Made by a program: the position numbers and the translations under genes. A stretch of DNA of 64,000 bases. Origin: Solitalea koreensis. GTDB taxonomy: Bacteria > Bacteroidota > Bacteroidia > Sphingobacteriales > Sphingobacteriaceae. The stretch covers positions 5,809 through 69,808 of the forward strand of contig NZ_FXSZ01000010.1 of NCBI RefSeq assembly GCF_900182575.1, written 5' to 3'. The notes under the pieces are model-generated. The model saw only the letters and a list, made by a program, of their open reading frames with translations. It was not told the DNA's origin and ran no database searches. Numbering within the stretch: position 1 is the first letter of the stretch; the number at the start of each line of letters is the position of its first letter. This document shows, one piece after another, positions 17,960 through 27,200 of the stretch.

Positions 17960-19306
17960 TTACTTAAGCTCCATAAAAGCTTTATAATCGATTTCTTTAT
18001 TTGTAGTATTCACTACGCCTGTCAAATATTCGAATACTTTGATTGTGCGTAATTCATCATAAATACGATTTGCACTTTCGCGATTTTGCAAGAACTGCAT
18101 AGTATATTCATTCAATTGCTCATCAGAAAGTGGAGCCGGGCTGTACATAGCAAACTGTTGAGCAATACGCTCTTTAGCTAAAGCAACAACCTCTTCTGAT
18201 TTAAATTCAATGTTATTAGCTTGCATCAATTTATTTTCGATCAAGGTCCATTTTAAGTTTTTAACGAAATTTGGATAGTCTTTCTCAATTTCCTCTTCAG
18301 TTACTTTTTCGTTAGTAGCTTTGATCCAACGTTTCAAAAATGCATCAGGAAGTTCGAAATTGTATTTTTCTAATGCGTAAGCCTGAATATCTGCTTGTAA
18401 TTTACGCTCAGCGTTATAAGCCATTTGCTGCTCAATTTCTTCAACAACTTTCGCTTTAAAATCGTCAGCATTTTTTACGCTACCATCAGAAAACAATTTG
18501 TTAAAGAACTCTTCTGTTAAATCAGCTTCCGACAAACGGTTTACATTTTTAACAGTAAGCTGGAATTTTGATTTCAATTCTTTAGCCGTTTCTTCATCAA
18601 TATTCAACACATGACCAATGCGGTGAGCATCATTTCCGTAAGCTTTTTGAATATCAAATTCAACCACATCTCCGTTTTTCAAACCGATCAATGATTTTTT
18701 CACATCTGCATCCGTTACTAAATCTAAACGCAAAGAAGTAGTGCTGCTGATTCCACCTTCAAATACAGATCCATCAGGACTTAATTGTACAAGTTCGCTG
18801 TAAAGCACATCACCCTCTTCTGATTGCTCAGGATTGGTCATTTTACCATAGCTGCGACGAAGGTTTTTCATGCGGCTTTCGATTGTTTCTTCGTCGGCCT
18901 TAACAATATATTTAGAGAATTTGTCTTTATCAGAAAATTCAACATTAAACTCTGGAGCTAAGCCTACTTCGTAGCTAAATTCGTAAGCTTCTTCAAAATC
19001 CCATTTATAATCTGTTTTGTCATCAACTTTTGGCAATGGCTGACCCAAAACTTCCAATTTATTCTCAGAGATGTAATTGGTTAATGAATCAGAGAGAAGG
19101 TTGTTGATTTGGTCAACAAGAATACTCTTACCATAAAGCTTTTTGATGTGCCCTACAGGAACATTTCCTTTACGAAAACCAGGCATGTTTACTTTTTTGC
19201 TGTGATCTTTCAACGCTTTTTCAACATTCGCTTTATAGTCTTCAGGAGTAATGTTGATGGTAATAATTGAGTTTAATTCGTTGATTTTGTCTCTGGTGAT
19301 ATTCAT
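17960..19306 (-). CDS. tig: trigger factor (ribosome-associated chaperone)
   Basis: 448 residues. The N-terminal ribosome-binding domain carries the diverged signature MPGFRKGNVPVGHIKKLYG (Phe-Arg-Lys tip), followed by a PPIase-like middle domain and a long helical C-terminal chaperone domain. It binds nascent chains at the ribosome exit. Length is typical for Bacteroidota, where the PPIase part is poorly conserved. Its position upstream of clpP and clpX supports the call. About 220 bp with a putative promoter separate it from clpP, so the protease genes have their own control. Confidence 0.93.
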   Translation of the reverse strand: MNITRDKINELNSIITINITPEDYKANVEKALKDHSKKVNMPGFRKGNVPVGHIKKLYGKSILVDQINNLLSDSLTNYISENKLEVLGQPLPKVDDKTDYKWDFEEAYEFSYEVGLAPEFNVEFSDKDKFSKYIVKADEETIESRMKNLRRSYGKMTNPEQSEEGDVLYSELVQLSPDGSVFEGGISSTTSLRLDLVTDADVKKSLIGLKNGDVVEFDIQKAYGNDAHRIGHVLNIDEETAKELKSKFQLTVKNVNRLSEADLTEEFFNKLFSDGSVKNADDFKAKVVEEIEQQMAYNAERKLQADIQAYALEKYNFELPDAFLKRWIKATNEKVTEEEIEKDYPNFVKNLKWTLIENKLMQANNIEFKSEEVVALAKERIAQQFAMYSPAPLSDEQLNEYTMQFLQNRESANRIYDELRTIKVFEYLTGVVNTTNKEIDYKAFMELK

Positions 19307-19339
19307 CTTATTCGGAGTTTAGAGATTTGTTAAAACTAA

Positions 19340-19365
19340 AATTCCTCCGCCAAGGCGGAGGAATT
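19340..19365 (-). terminator. terminator between tRNA-Leu and tig
   Basis: 12-bp self-complementary arms AATTCCTCCGCC/GGCGGAGGAATT. On the minus strand a T-rich stretch (TTTTAGTTTT) follows. It ends the tRNA transcript before the tig start at 19306. Confidence 0.75.
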
Positions 19366-19374
19366 GGAATTAAG

Positions 19375-19456
19375 TGCGGAAGAAGGGACTCGAACCCCCA
19401 CGCCGTGAGGCGCCAGATCCTAAGTCTGGTGCGGCTACCAATTACGCCACTTCCGC
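19375..19456 (-). tRNA. tRNA-Leu (anticodon UAG)
   Basis: 82-nt cloverleaf on the minus strand. The acceptor GCGGAAG pairs with CTTCCGC, the anticodon stem is CCAGA/TCTGG with loop CTTAGGA (anticodon UAG), a short variable arm GCGCCTCACGGCGT is present, and the T-loop is GTTCGAGTC. The discriminator is A and CCA is not encoded. Confidence 0.95.
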
Positions 19457-19469
19457 TTAATTGGGATTG

Positions 19470-19501
19470 CAAAAGTAGAAATATATTTTACATTATCACA
19501 A
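19470..19501 (-). promoter_or_regulatory. promoter of tRNA-Leu
   Basis: The minus strand reads TTG (19501-19499), 21 bp, then TACTTTTG (19477-19470), fitting the TTG/TAnnTTTG consensus. Transcription would start a few bases before the tRNA 5' end at 19456. Confidence 0.7.
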
Positions 19502-20302
19502 CAATTTTAAGATTTTTTTGAAATAATTTACGCTATGCAATAAACGACTCCCATACCAGGAAAACAGCTCTCCATCTACCAACTGCAAGTTCATACTAGT
19601 AATCAATGCATTAAACTCAGCAATATGTTTATGTGTAAACGGATAAGGCTCCGAAGAAAGCAATATGAGATTTGGTTTAGCTTCAACAATTAATTCAGGG
19701 GTTACAACGGGATAGCGTTCAATTTCACCAAAAACATTTTCAAGACCGCAAAGCTCCAACATATTATTGATAAACGTTCCTTTCCCTGCAGCCATATAAG
19801 GATCTTTCCAAATGAAATACGCTACCCGATTAAGCTGGTTATTCTTCGCTTTTTTAATCTCTATCTTAAATGCATCAAAATCAAACCTCAGTTTATCGAT
19901 TAAGCCTGTTGCTTCCTTTTTTTTGTCGGTCAGCTCTCCAATTTTCTTCATCATATCAAAAGCTTCTTCCAAATTTGCAATATCGCTCATCCAAACCGGA
20001 AACTCTTTCATTAATTCTTCGATCTGACTCTTTTCGTTTTCTTCTTTATTGCCGATGATTAGATCAGGTTTTAAATCTCGAATTTTCTCAATATCCAATT
20101 TCTTGGTTCCACCAATTTTAGTTGTGCTTTTAAACTTATCGTGTGGATGAATACAAAACTTGGTAATACCGATTACCTTTTCATCTAATCCAAGATCAAA
20201 CAACAGTTCCGTTTGAGAAGGCACCAGAGAAATGATACGTTGTGGAGGAAATTCAATAGTAACTTCCCTCCCCATTTGATCAATAAAGGACTTAGACGAC
20301 AT
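19496..20302 (-). CDS. BtuF-like helical-backbone metal receptor, cytoplasmic form
   Basis: 268 residues of the periplasmic-binding-protein class III fold (Peripla_BP_2): RIISLVPSQTELLFDLGLDEKVIGIT at the first lobe, the bridging helix region near 110-150 and a C-terminal lobe with TPELIVEAKPNLILL. Relatives bind cobalamin or ferric siderophores for ABC importers. No signal peptide or lipobox is visible at the chosen start (MSSKSFIDQMGREVTIEF), and no ABC transporter genes are adjacent, so the protein is probably cytosolic or has been recruited to another role. The start at 20302 is the only sensible Met. Confidence 0.75.
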   Translation of the reverse strand: MSSKSFIDQMGREVTIEFPPQRIISLVPSQTELLFDLGLDEKVIGITKFCIHPHDKFKSTTKIGGTKKLDIEKIRDLKPDLIIGNKEENEKSQIEELMKEFPVWMSDIANLEEAFDMMKKIGELTDKKKEATGLIDKLRFDFDAFKIEIKKAKNNQLNRVAYFIWKDPYMAAGKGTFINNMLELCGLENVFGEIERYPVVTPELIVEAKPNLILLSSEPYPFTHKHIAEFNALITSMNLQLVDGELFSWYGSRLLHSVNYFKKILKLL

Positions 20303-20370
20303 CTTACAAAAATAAAAATCATAACTATGAAATGCTTGATTGATTTGCTTTTACTTTTATTCCCGTTCAT

Positions 20371-20378
20371 TAACTTTG
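20371..20378 (+). promoter_or_regulatory. -7 promoter element upstream of the GT-C gene
   Basis: TAACTTTG is an exact TAnnTTTG match just six bases before the ATG at 20384. If used, the mRNA would be nearly leaderless; this favours 20384 over the upstream ATG at 20327. Confidence 0.5.
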
Positions 20379-20383
20379 CGCCC

Positions 20384-21745
20384 ATGAATAAAAAAACATC
20401 TATTTCCATCGCTCTTCATTGTTTATCACTTTTTCTTCTTGTACTGCTTTGCTATTTTACTCAACGTACAGATGCATTTCAACTAATTAGCCTTTTTTCT
20501 GCATTAGCTGGCGTTTACTTATTAATTCTTCGTAAATATTCTTCTGATGATTTTTATAGAATAAATCTCTCTGCTGCTGTATTGTTTAGGATAGCAGTAA
20601 TCTTTGCTCTGCCTAATTTAACAGATGATTTCTACAGATATGTTTGGGACGGGAGACTATTACACTATGGTTTCAACCCATTTGACCATCGTCCGGGAAG
20701 TTATTTAGATATTCATTACCCCGGTTTATCACCTGAGCTTTATGCAAAACTAAGCTCGCCCTATCTCTATTCGGTCTATCCGCCTTTTTGTCAATCGATT
20801 TACGGAATAGCTTGTAATTTATTTCCGGAAAACCTTTACAACAGTGTATTGGTTATGAAGGCTTTTATTTTAGCATTCGAATTAGGCACAATTGGTATGC
20901 TAAGTGCTTTATTGCGCTACTTCAAACTCAACAAAAACTTATTATTTATCTACGCGCTCAATCCGGTAGTGATTGTTGAATTCTGCGGCAATCTACATTT
21001 CGAAGCCGGAATGATCTTTTTTTCACTCCTAGTAACTTACCTCCTACTCATTAATCGAACCCTTACTGCTGGAATATGCATGGCATTTGCTGTTTGTTTA
21101 AAGCTCATTCCTGCTTTATTTATTCCGCTCTTTTTAAAACCGTTTGGATTCAGAAAAACCTTTGATTTAGTACTTGTAGGGTTACTGTTCGGAATCTTTT
21201 TTTCGCTGCCCTTTGTGTATAAGATTGAGCAAATCGAACATATATTTCAAACCATACAGCTCTATTTTCAACAATACGAATTCAACGCCAGCTTTTATTA
21301 CCTGATACGTTGGGTTGGATTTAAATTTACTCATGTCAATGAATTGTTGATTATCGGTAAATGGCTGGCCGTTACTTTAGGTTCAACCGTTTTCTATTTT
21401 ACCTTCTTTACCTCTAAAGCGCAACACAAATTACCGGGCCGCATGATGTGGTTATTGCTTGTTTATTTTTTATTAGCTACTACTGTACAGCCCTGGTATA
21501 TATTGCCCTTAATAGCCTTATGTATTTTTACCAATTATCGGTTTGCGGTGATTTGGAGCCTGCTCATTCCACTCACCTATCTCAACTACCCTAATGAGAA
21601 TTTATGGCTGGTAACATTTGAATACGTGGTTGTGATTGGATTCATGACTTATGAGCTGATCAGCAAAAAGCAAATTATTTTACCAATTACGCCCTTGATT
21701 GCTGAAGAAATTAAAGATATATCTCCTGAACTGGAAGTGATTTAA
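20384..21745 (+). CDS. GT-C type membrane glycosyltransferase (mannosyltransferase-like)
   Basis: 453 residues with about 11-12 hydrophobic helices. The first periplasmic loop has LTDDFYRYVWDGRLLHYG, the acidic catalytic-loop pattern of GT-C enzymes that use polyprenyl-phosphate sugars, similar to bacterial MptA/MptB-like mannosyltransferases. It would transfer a sugar from a lipid carrier on the outer face of the inner membrane; acceptor unknown. Start chosen at 20384 because the first membrane helix begins there and a promoter element lies between 20384 and the upstream ATG at 20327, which would add 19 residues. A J-domain gene follows after 5 bp. Confidence 0.75.
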   Translation: MNKKTSISIALHCLSLFLLVLLCYFTQRTDAFQLISLFSALAGVYLLILRKYSSDDFYRINLSAAVLFRIAVIFALPNLTDDFYRYVWDGRLLHYGFNPFDHRPGSYLDIHYPGLSPELYAKLSSPYLYSVYPPFCQSIYGIACNLFPENLYNSVLVMKAFILAFELGTIGMLSALLRYFKLNKNLLFIYALNPVVIVEFCGNLHFEAGMIFFSLLVTYLLLINRTLTAGICMAFAVCLKLIPALFIPLFLKPFGFRKTFDLVLVGLLFGIFFSLPFVYKIEQIEHIFQTIQLYFQQYEFNASFYYLIRWVGFKFTHVNELLIIGKWLAVTLGSTVFYFTFFTSKAQHKLPGRMMWLLLVYFLLATTVQPWYILPLIALCIFTNYRFAVIWSLLIPLTYLNYPNENLWLVTFEYVVVIGFMTYELISKKQIILPITPLIAEEIKDISPELEVI

Positions 21746-21750
21746 TCAAA

Positions 21751-22467
21751 ATGAAACTCCCTATTAAAACGGATTCCCTTCTTTCTTTGGAGAAAGAAAT
21801 TGCCGCACTGGAAAAGGAGCTTGGGCAATTGGAAGCTGCTTTAAATGGTTTTGAAAGTCGTATCAGAGTGGAATTACAGAGCCAAATTTTGCGCATCCGG
21901 CAGTTGACCTTTCTCTATAAACAGCAAAAAGCAGCCAAAAAGGCAAAACGTACCGAACAGAAAAAGAAAGGCAAAAACTATAAAGAGCCTAAAGGAATTG
22001 TAAAACTGGCTAAGAAGGAGCAGAACCCTAAACTGAGTATCGGTGATAAGCAGGAGTTAAAACGCCTTTACAAAGAAGCCATCGTACATGTTCATCCTGA
22101 TAAATTTCCCGGTTATAACGAAGAGCAAACCCTAAGAGCTACGAACTTAACCACCGAGTTAAATGCTCTTTATAAAAGAGGTGATTTAGAAGAACTCAAT
22201 TCCTTTCATGAGCACATTATTAGTGGCAATGCCATGTCTCACCAATCTTTTCAGGTTGAATCAATTGTTGACAAGGATGCCATGCTTTCCTTTCTCCTGA
22301 AGAAGAAGAATTCCTTGCAGCAATCACTGGCAGAAACGATGCAATCAGAATTATATAAAGTATTTACCAGTGATAAAGACCTCACAGCGTTTATAGATGA
22401 ACTTCGCTCACAGTTTGAACAGCGCATCGTTCAATTAGAAAAAAGAACAAAAAAAGGCAAAAACTGA
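21751..22467 (+). CDS. J-domain (DnaJ-like) protein with N-terminal coiled coil
   Basis: 238 residues. Residues 1-60 are a Leu/Glu-rich coiled coil; 60-90 are very Lys-rich; about 95-150 contain a J-domain-like helix-turn with the HPD tripeptide in VHVHPDKFPG, the motif that stimulates DnaK ATPase. There is no Gly/Phe region or zinc finger, so this is a class III J protein. It starts 5 bp after the GT-C gene and is probably co-transcribed. Client and partner are unknown. Confidence 0.75.
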   Translation: MKLPIKTDSLLSLEKEIAALEKELGQLEAALNGFESRIRVELQSQILRIRQLTFLYKQQKAAKKAKRTEQKKKGKNYKEPKGIVKLAKKEQNPKLSIGDKQELKRLYKEAIVHVHPDKFPGYNEEQTLRATNLTTELNALYKRGDLEELNSFHEHIISGNAMSHQSFQVESIVDKDAMLSFLLKKKNSLQQSLAETMQSELYKVFTSDKDLTAFIDELRSQFEQRIVQLEKRTKKGKN

Positions 22468-22558
22468 TCTCTCCTTACACATAAAGCACTTCCCTCTTCT
22501 TTTTATTTAGATTGTTTACATAATTGTTTTTATAGGCTTAATAACTGAAATCGCTTAC

Positions 22559-22566
22559 TACCTTTG
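22559..22566 (+). promoter_or_regulatory. -7 promoter element of the CDGSH gene
   Basis: TACCTTTG, an exact TAnnTTTG match, 16 bp before the ATG at 22583. No convincing -33 TTG at the usual distance. Confidence 0.5.
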
Positions 22567-22582
22567 CCGAAATTTAGAAATC

Positions 22583-22807
22583 ATGACAAAAACCAAACTT
22601 ACCATTAACAATAACGGATCTCTTAAAATAGAAGGCGACTTTGAAATTGTAGATATGCAGGGTAGCAATTATGGATTAGAAGGCCGTACCGTTATTTCTA
22701 TTTGCCGTTGCGGACTTTCTGCTAACAAACCATTTTGTGATGGTGCACATAAAGGAAATTTTGAGCACGATGCTCAGGCGTTTAATCTTCCACCAAGAAA
22801 AGTATAA
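22583..22807 (+). CDS. CDGSH iron-sulfur domain protein
   Basis: 74 residues holding one CDGSH-type 2Fe-2S motif: C-R-C, then CDGAH (ICRCGLSANKPFCDGAHKG), giving the three-Cys, one-His cluster ligation of mitoNEET-like proteins. No membrane anchor. These small proteins are thought to act in redox or cluster transfer; the specific role is unknown. It stands alone with its own promoter element and terminator. Confidence 0.9.
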   Translation: MTKTKLTINNNGSLKIEGDFEIVDMQGSNYGLEGRTVISICRCGLSANKPFCDGAHKGNFEHDAQAFNLPPRKV

Positions 22808-22815
22808 CTGAATTT

Positions 22816-22843
22816 AAAAACCTTCCATCCGCGGAAGGTTTTT
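22816..22843 (+). terminator. terminator after the CDGSH gene
   Basis: 11-bp stem AAAAACCTTCC/GGAAGGTTTTT with a 6-base loop (ATCCGC) and a T run. Confidence 0.85.
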
Positions 22844-23000
22844 TATTTAAGATTTTAACATCCTCGGCTCTTCACAGCCATCATCCTCTGCTGTGAATTA
22901 AGAACATTCAATTATTTCGGATTACGCATAATAGAATATTGAAAAATCAAGAAGCATAGCACTAAAAATTCATCTTATTGCAATTACAACTTAGGTTATA

Positions 23001-23449
23001 AAAGAACAAAAGCTCAATTTGGCGCAAGAAACGGTGACATTTGCCAAGGTAGGTATTGCGCTTAATGACGCTGGTACGATCTGCTGGAAATTAAAATACA
23101 CCTACAATTTGATTCGTCCTTTAACTTACATCCAAAAATACATTGCCCCAGGGTGGAACTCATTGATCGACACTCCTCCGTTTCCTCGTTTTACCTCCGG
23201 ACACTCCACCTTTTTCAGCTGCAGTAGTTGGTATGTTAACTACTATTTGGGTGACAATTTTCAATTAACTGATAAACAAAAAGTTTCAGAGGGCTTTGCA
23301 TCACGAACCTTAATAGTTTTAATGCTGCTGCCGATGAAGCTATGATTTCTCGTTTATATGGGGTATTCATTACCGGTTCGATAATGAAGGAAGATGGTAG
23401 ACGTTGCGAAAAAAATATTGCAACCAATGTATCTATGCTTCATTTTTAA
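23001..23449 (+). pseudogene. decayed vanadium haloperoxidase / PAP2-type gene
   Basis: The first frame has FAKVGIALNDAG, NLIRPLTYIQK and the PAP2 motif PPFPRFTSGHSTF, typical of the C-terminal half of vanadium-dependent haloperoxidase-like PAP2 proteins. After FASRT (about 23310) the homology continues in the next frame (NSFNAAADEAMISRLYG), shifts again to GIHYRFDNE (about 23352), and returns for EDGRRCEKNIATNV. So there are at least three frameshifts, and the N-terminal half is missing upstream. Clearly non-functional. Confidence 0.8.
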
Positions 23450-23585
23450 AATTATGACGGGTTAATATAACCGTTGAGTAAAAGCTTAAAAAAGCCCCCC
23501 TTAAACTTACATTACCAAATACAGAAACAAAAACACAACTCATTTATTTTGACTATATTAGTTATTAAACCTAAAAATAATCTAT

Positions 23586-24125
23586 ATGAAAAAAATTGTT
23601 TTATTCTTAAGCTTAGGCGTCTTTTTAGCCGCCTGTAACACTGATCAAAAAAACAAAACAACCGCCGACTCTACTGCTGCAAGTGTAGAAAAGCCAGCCA
23701 TGGACATGCCTTATAAGGCATCTTACTCGAGCACCTGGACTACCAATGTTTCGGACGCTGACTTAAAAATGGTACTGATGACCTATAAAAACTGGTCTGA
23801 CGGGAACATGACAGAACTGGAAAAAGCCTTATCTGATACGATAGCGGTAGATATGGCAAGCGGAATACATTTAGTAAAACCAAAAGCAGATATTGTAAAA
23901 ATGTGGGGCACTTACCGTGACAGTCTTAGTTCAGTAAATATTGATATGGAAGGCTGGCATAAAATGTATGAGCCCAATAAAAAGGAAGGTTATATAGTTA
24001 CCTGGTATAAAGAAACGGATACTTATAAAAACGGGAAGGTTGATTCAGCTTATTACCATGATATAAACCAGGTAAAAGACGGGAAAATTGTATGGTATTC
24101 AACGTATAAACGGCCTGCTAAATAA
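23586..24125 (+). CDS. lipoprotein with NTF2-like (SnoaL-type) domain
   Basis: 179 residues. Signal peptide with lipobox (LGVFLAAC, Cys18) indicates a lipid-anchored protein, followed by a Thr/Ser/Lys linker to about residue 45. The rest (about 55-179) looks like an NTF2-like alpha+beta barrel: helices at MTYKNWSDGNMTELEKAL, then strands with WHKMYEPNKKEGYIVTWY and DINQVKDGKIVWYSTY. Such domains bind small hydrophobic ligands or are enzymes; function here is unknown. Own terminator at 24144-24174. Confidence 0.65.
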   Translation: MKKIVLFLSLGVFLAACNTDQKNKTTADSTAASVEKPAMDMPYKASYSSTWTTNVSDADLKMVLMTYKNWSDGNMTELEKALSDTIAVDMASGIHLVKPKADIVKMWGTYRDSLSSVNIDMEGWHKMYEPNKKEGYIVTWYKETDTYKNGKVDSAYYHDINQVKDGKIVWYSTYKRPAK

Positions 24126-24143
24126 CAACAACATACTTACCCC

Positions 24144-24174
24144 AAAAAGCGTCGCTTAACCTGCGGCGCTTTTT
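24144..24174 (+). terminator. terminator after the NTF2-like lipoprotein gene
   Basis: 12-bp stem AAAAAGCGTCGC/GCGGCGCTTTTT (one T-G pair) followed by GTTTTC. Confidence 0.85.
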
Positions 24175-24214
24175 GTTTTCCATTAACTTGTTTCAATATT
24201 ATTGATATAAAAAA

Positions 24215-24237
24215 GGTCCGAACTTTCGTTACGGACC
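24215..24237 (-). terminator. terminator of the efflux operon
   Basis: Stem GGTCCG/CGGACC, T run of seven on the minus strand. It lies 27 bp beyond the RND gene stop. Confidence 0.8.
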
Positions 24238-24263
24238 CTCAACTTATTAAACACAATTCTTAA

Positions 24264-27200
24264 TTATATCGTCTCAACTTCTTCAACAGGAACTAAAACG
24301 TGCTCACGTTCGTGTTTTATGGTCTCTTTTTTGCCACCGAACCAGCCGCTCACTCTGACTTTAAATTTGAATACGAGGTAATACATTACCGGTACCAAAA
24401 TCAAGGTAAGGAAAGTGGCAAATGACAACCCGAATATCATTGTCCATGATAACGGACCCCAGAATGCAACACTGTCACCTCCGAAATAGATATGCGGATT
24501 TAATTCGGTGAACAGCTTCACAAAGTCGATATTCAAACCTACTGCCAATGGAACGAGACCCAACATGGTTGCACAAGCTGTTAAAAGAACCGGTGTCATA
24601 CGTGTACGACCCGCTTCAATAATCGCTTCTTTTAAGCCCATGCCCTGCTCCATCAATAAGTCGGTGAACTCTACCAGCAAGATCCCGTTACGAACCACAA
24701 TACCAGCCAGAGCCACAATACCGATACCTGTCATGATGATAGACATATCCATTTTGAAAATAGAGAAGCCTAACAATACCCCGATGATACTGAAGATGAT
24801 CTCACTTAAAATAATAATTGGTTTACTCAACGAATTAAACTGGGTTACCAGAATCAGGAAGATTAGCCCCAATGAAATCAACATGGCTCTACCAAGGAAT
24901 GCTCCGGTTTCCGCCTGATCTTCTTGCTCACCGGTCATTTTTATCATAATTGAAGGAGGAGCTTGAAAATCGGCAATAACGCCTTTTAACTCAGCCACTA
25001 CTTCGTTAGCATTGTAACCGCTCAATACGTTTGACGCAAGAGTTACTAAACGTTTTTGATCTTTACGTTTAATACCTGCATATGAACTTGAATATTTAAT
25101 ATCAGCTACCGATGACAATGGTACCTGACGAATTGCACCACCCATGGTCATATCACGATAGGTGATTTTCATATTCATAATTGCATCAATATTACCACGC
25201 TGGCCTTCGCGTAACCGTACCTGGATTGGGTAATCATCTTTATCATCACGGAATTTAGAGGCTTCCCATCCAAAAACTGCAGTACGTATTTCACGGCCAA
25301 TTTGTCCGGTAGTAATGCCTTCACGGCCTGCTCGTTCACGATTAATATCAATTACAATTTCAGGTTTATCAGCCTGGAAATCTGATTTCAACTCTTCAAC
25401 ACCACCAATGTGTAATGAATCCAAGTAACGTTTCAATTTAGTTGAGGTAGTTACCAATTCATCGAAATTATCACCTGCAATTTCAATATTAATTGGCTTA
25501 CCTGTAGGAGGTCCACCTTTTTCCTGATCTACCGAAATTTCAGCACCAGCAATACCTTTAACAGCTTCACGAATCTTATCTAAATAATCACGTGTATTTT
25601 CACCATGACGATCAGCAAAGTCAACAAAGGCAACGGTTACTTTACCTAAATGCGGTTGTACCTGAGTACCACCATCCATTTGATTTTCACTTGCACCAAT
25701 ACCAACGTTTGCAATAATTGATTGAACAATTGGATTGCTATCGCCAACAACTTTTGCAACACGCTTTTCTACGACCTGAGTAATCGAATCGGTATATTTT
25801 TGATCCGTACCAATAGGCATTCGGATATAGGTGTAAATAAAATTAGGATCACTTTGCGGGAAGAAAACCACTTTGGGAGAGCGGACCGACATTAGGAATA
25901 CGGAGAAAAACAATAAACCTACGGTTCCGCCGAGTATCCAATACGGATGAGCTCCATCGATGGCCCAAGTCACTATTTTCTTATAGAAATTCTGAACTTT
26001 TGGCCAGGTATCTTCCTGGAAGTGACGAATTGTGCCGGTTAGTACAAACTTATTCAGTGCATATGCTGCAAACAAGGTTACTACAAAGTTTCCAAGACCA
26101 AAATTGATCAGGTAAGCAATTAGTGCAAGTACAGCAAATACAATAGCAGTAATTTTAAAGCCCTTGTCGATTTTTTTATGATTATCACGATCATCATCGT
26201 GTGGTTTCATAAACTGAACCGCAAACACAGGATTGATAATGTAAGCTACCACCAATGAAGCAAGCAAGGTAATGATCAATGTTACCGGCAGGTAGAACAT
26301 AAACTTACCGATAACTCCTTGCCAAAACGCCAATGGAATAAATGGAGCAAGCGTAGTTAATGTACCTGAAAGCACAGGCAAAAAAACCTCTCCGGCGGCA
26401 TTTTTAGCTGCTGTTACAATTGGCACTTTACCATTATCAAAAATACGGTGCGTGTTCTCGACGACCACAATCGCATCATCCACCACTATACCCAAGGCGA
26501 GTAAGAATGCGAACAGGACGATCATATTTAAGGTAAAGCCAAAAGCAGGCATGACCAAAAAGGCCACACACATCGATAAAGGAACCGACATGGCCACAAA
26601 TAAGGCATTAGTTGTTCCCATGAAGAACATCAAAATCACGGTTACCAGAATAAAACCAATGATGATGGTGTTAATCAAATCATGGAGTGTAGTACGAGTT
26701 TTATCACTTTGATCACCAGTAATGGTAGTTTTTAAACCTTTTGGAAAAACATTTTTTTCCATATCGGCATTGATCGTACGGATTTTATCAGATGCCTCGA
26801 TCAGGTTTTCACCACTACGCTTAATAACGTTTAGGGTAATTACATTTTTGCCATTTAAACGGGCGAAACTTTCTTTTTCTTTGAAATCATCTTTTACTTC
26901 CGCGATATCTTTCAGTGAAACGATGGCACCAGAAGCTCCACGTACAATTATATTTCCAATAGATGCAGCATCTTTATACTGACCGTTTACAGTCAGCGTT
27001 CGTTTCAAACCATCCATTGCAATTTGACCGCCGGTAATGTTATTATTTTCGTAGGCAATTGCATTTTCGATATCCATGAAGCTGATGTTAGCAGCCATCA
27101 TTTTATAAACATCCACATTTACCTGAACCTCACGATCAAGAGCCCCCACGATATCGACACGGGTAATTTCAGGCAATGTTTCAATTCTATCTTTTAATTG

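Noticed and set aside
19327..19521. 64-residue plus-strand frame across tRNA-Leu
   Set aside because: Antisense of the tRNA-Leu gene and its terminator; another classic false gene (RRDSNPH type).
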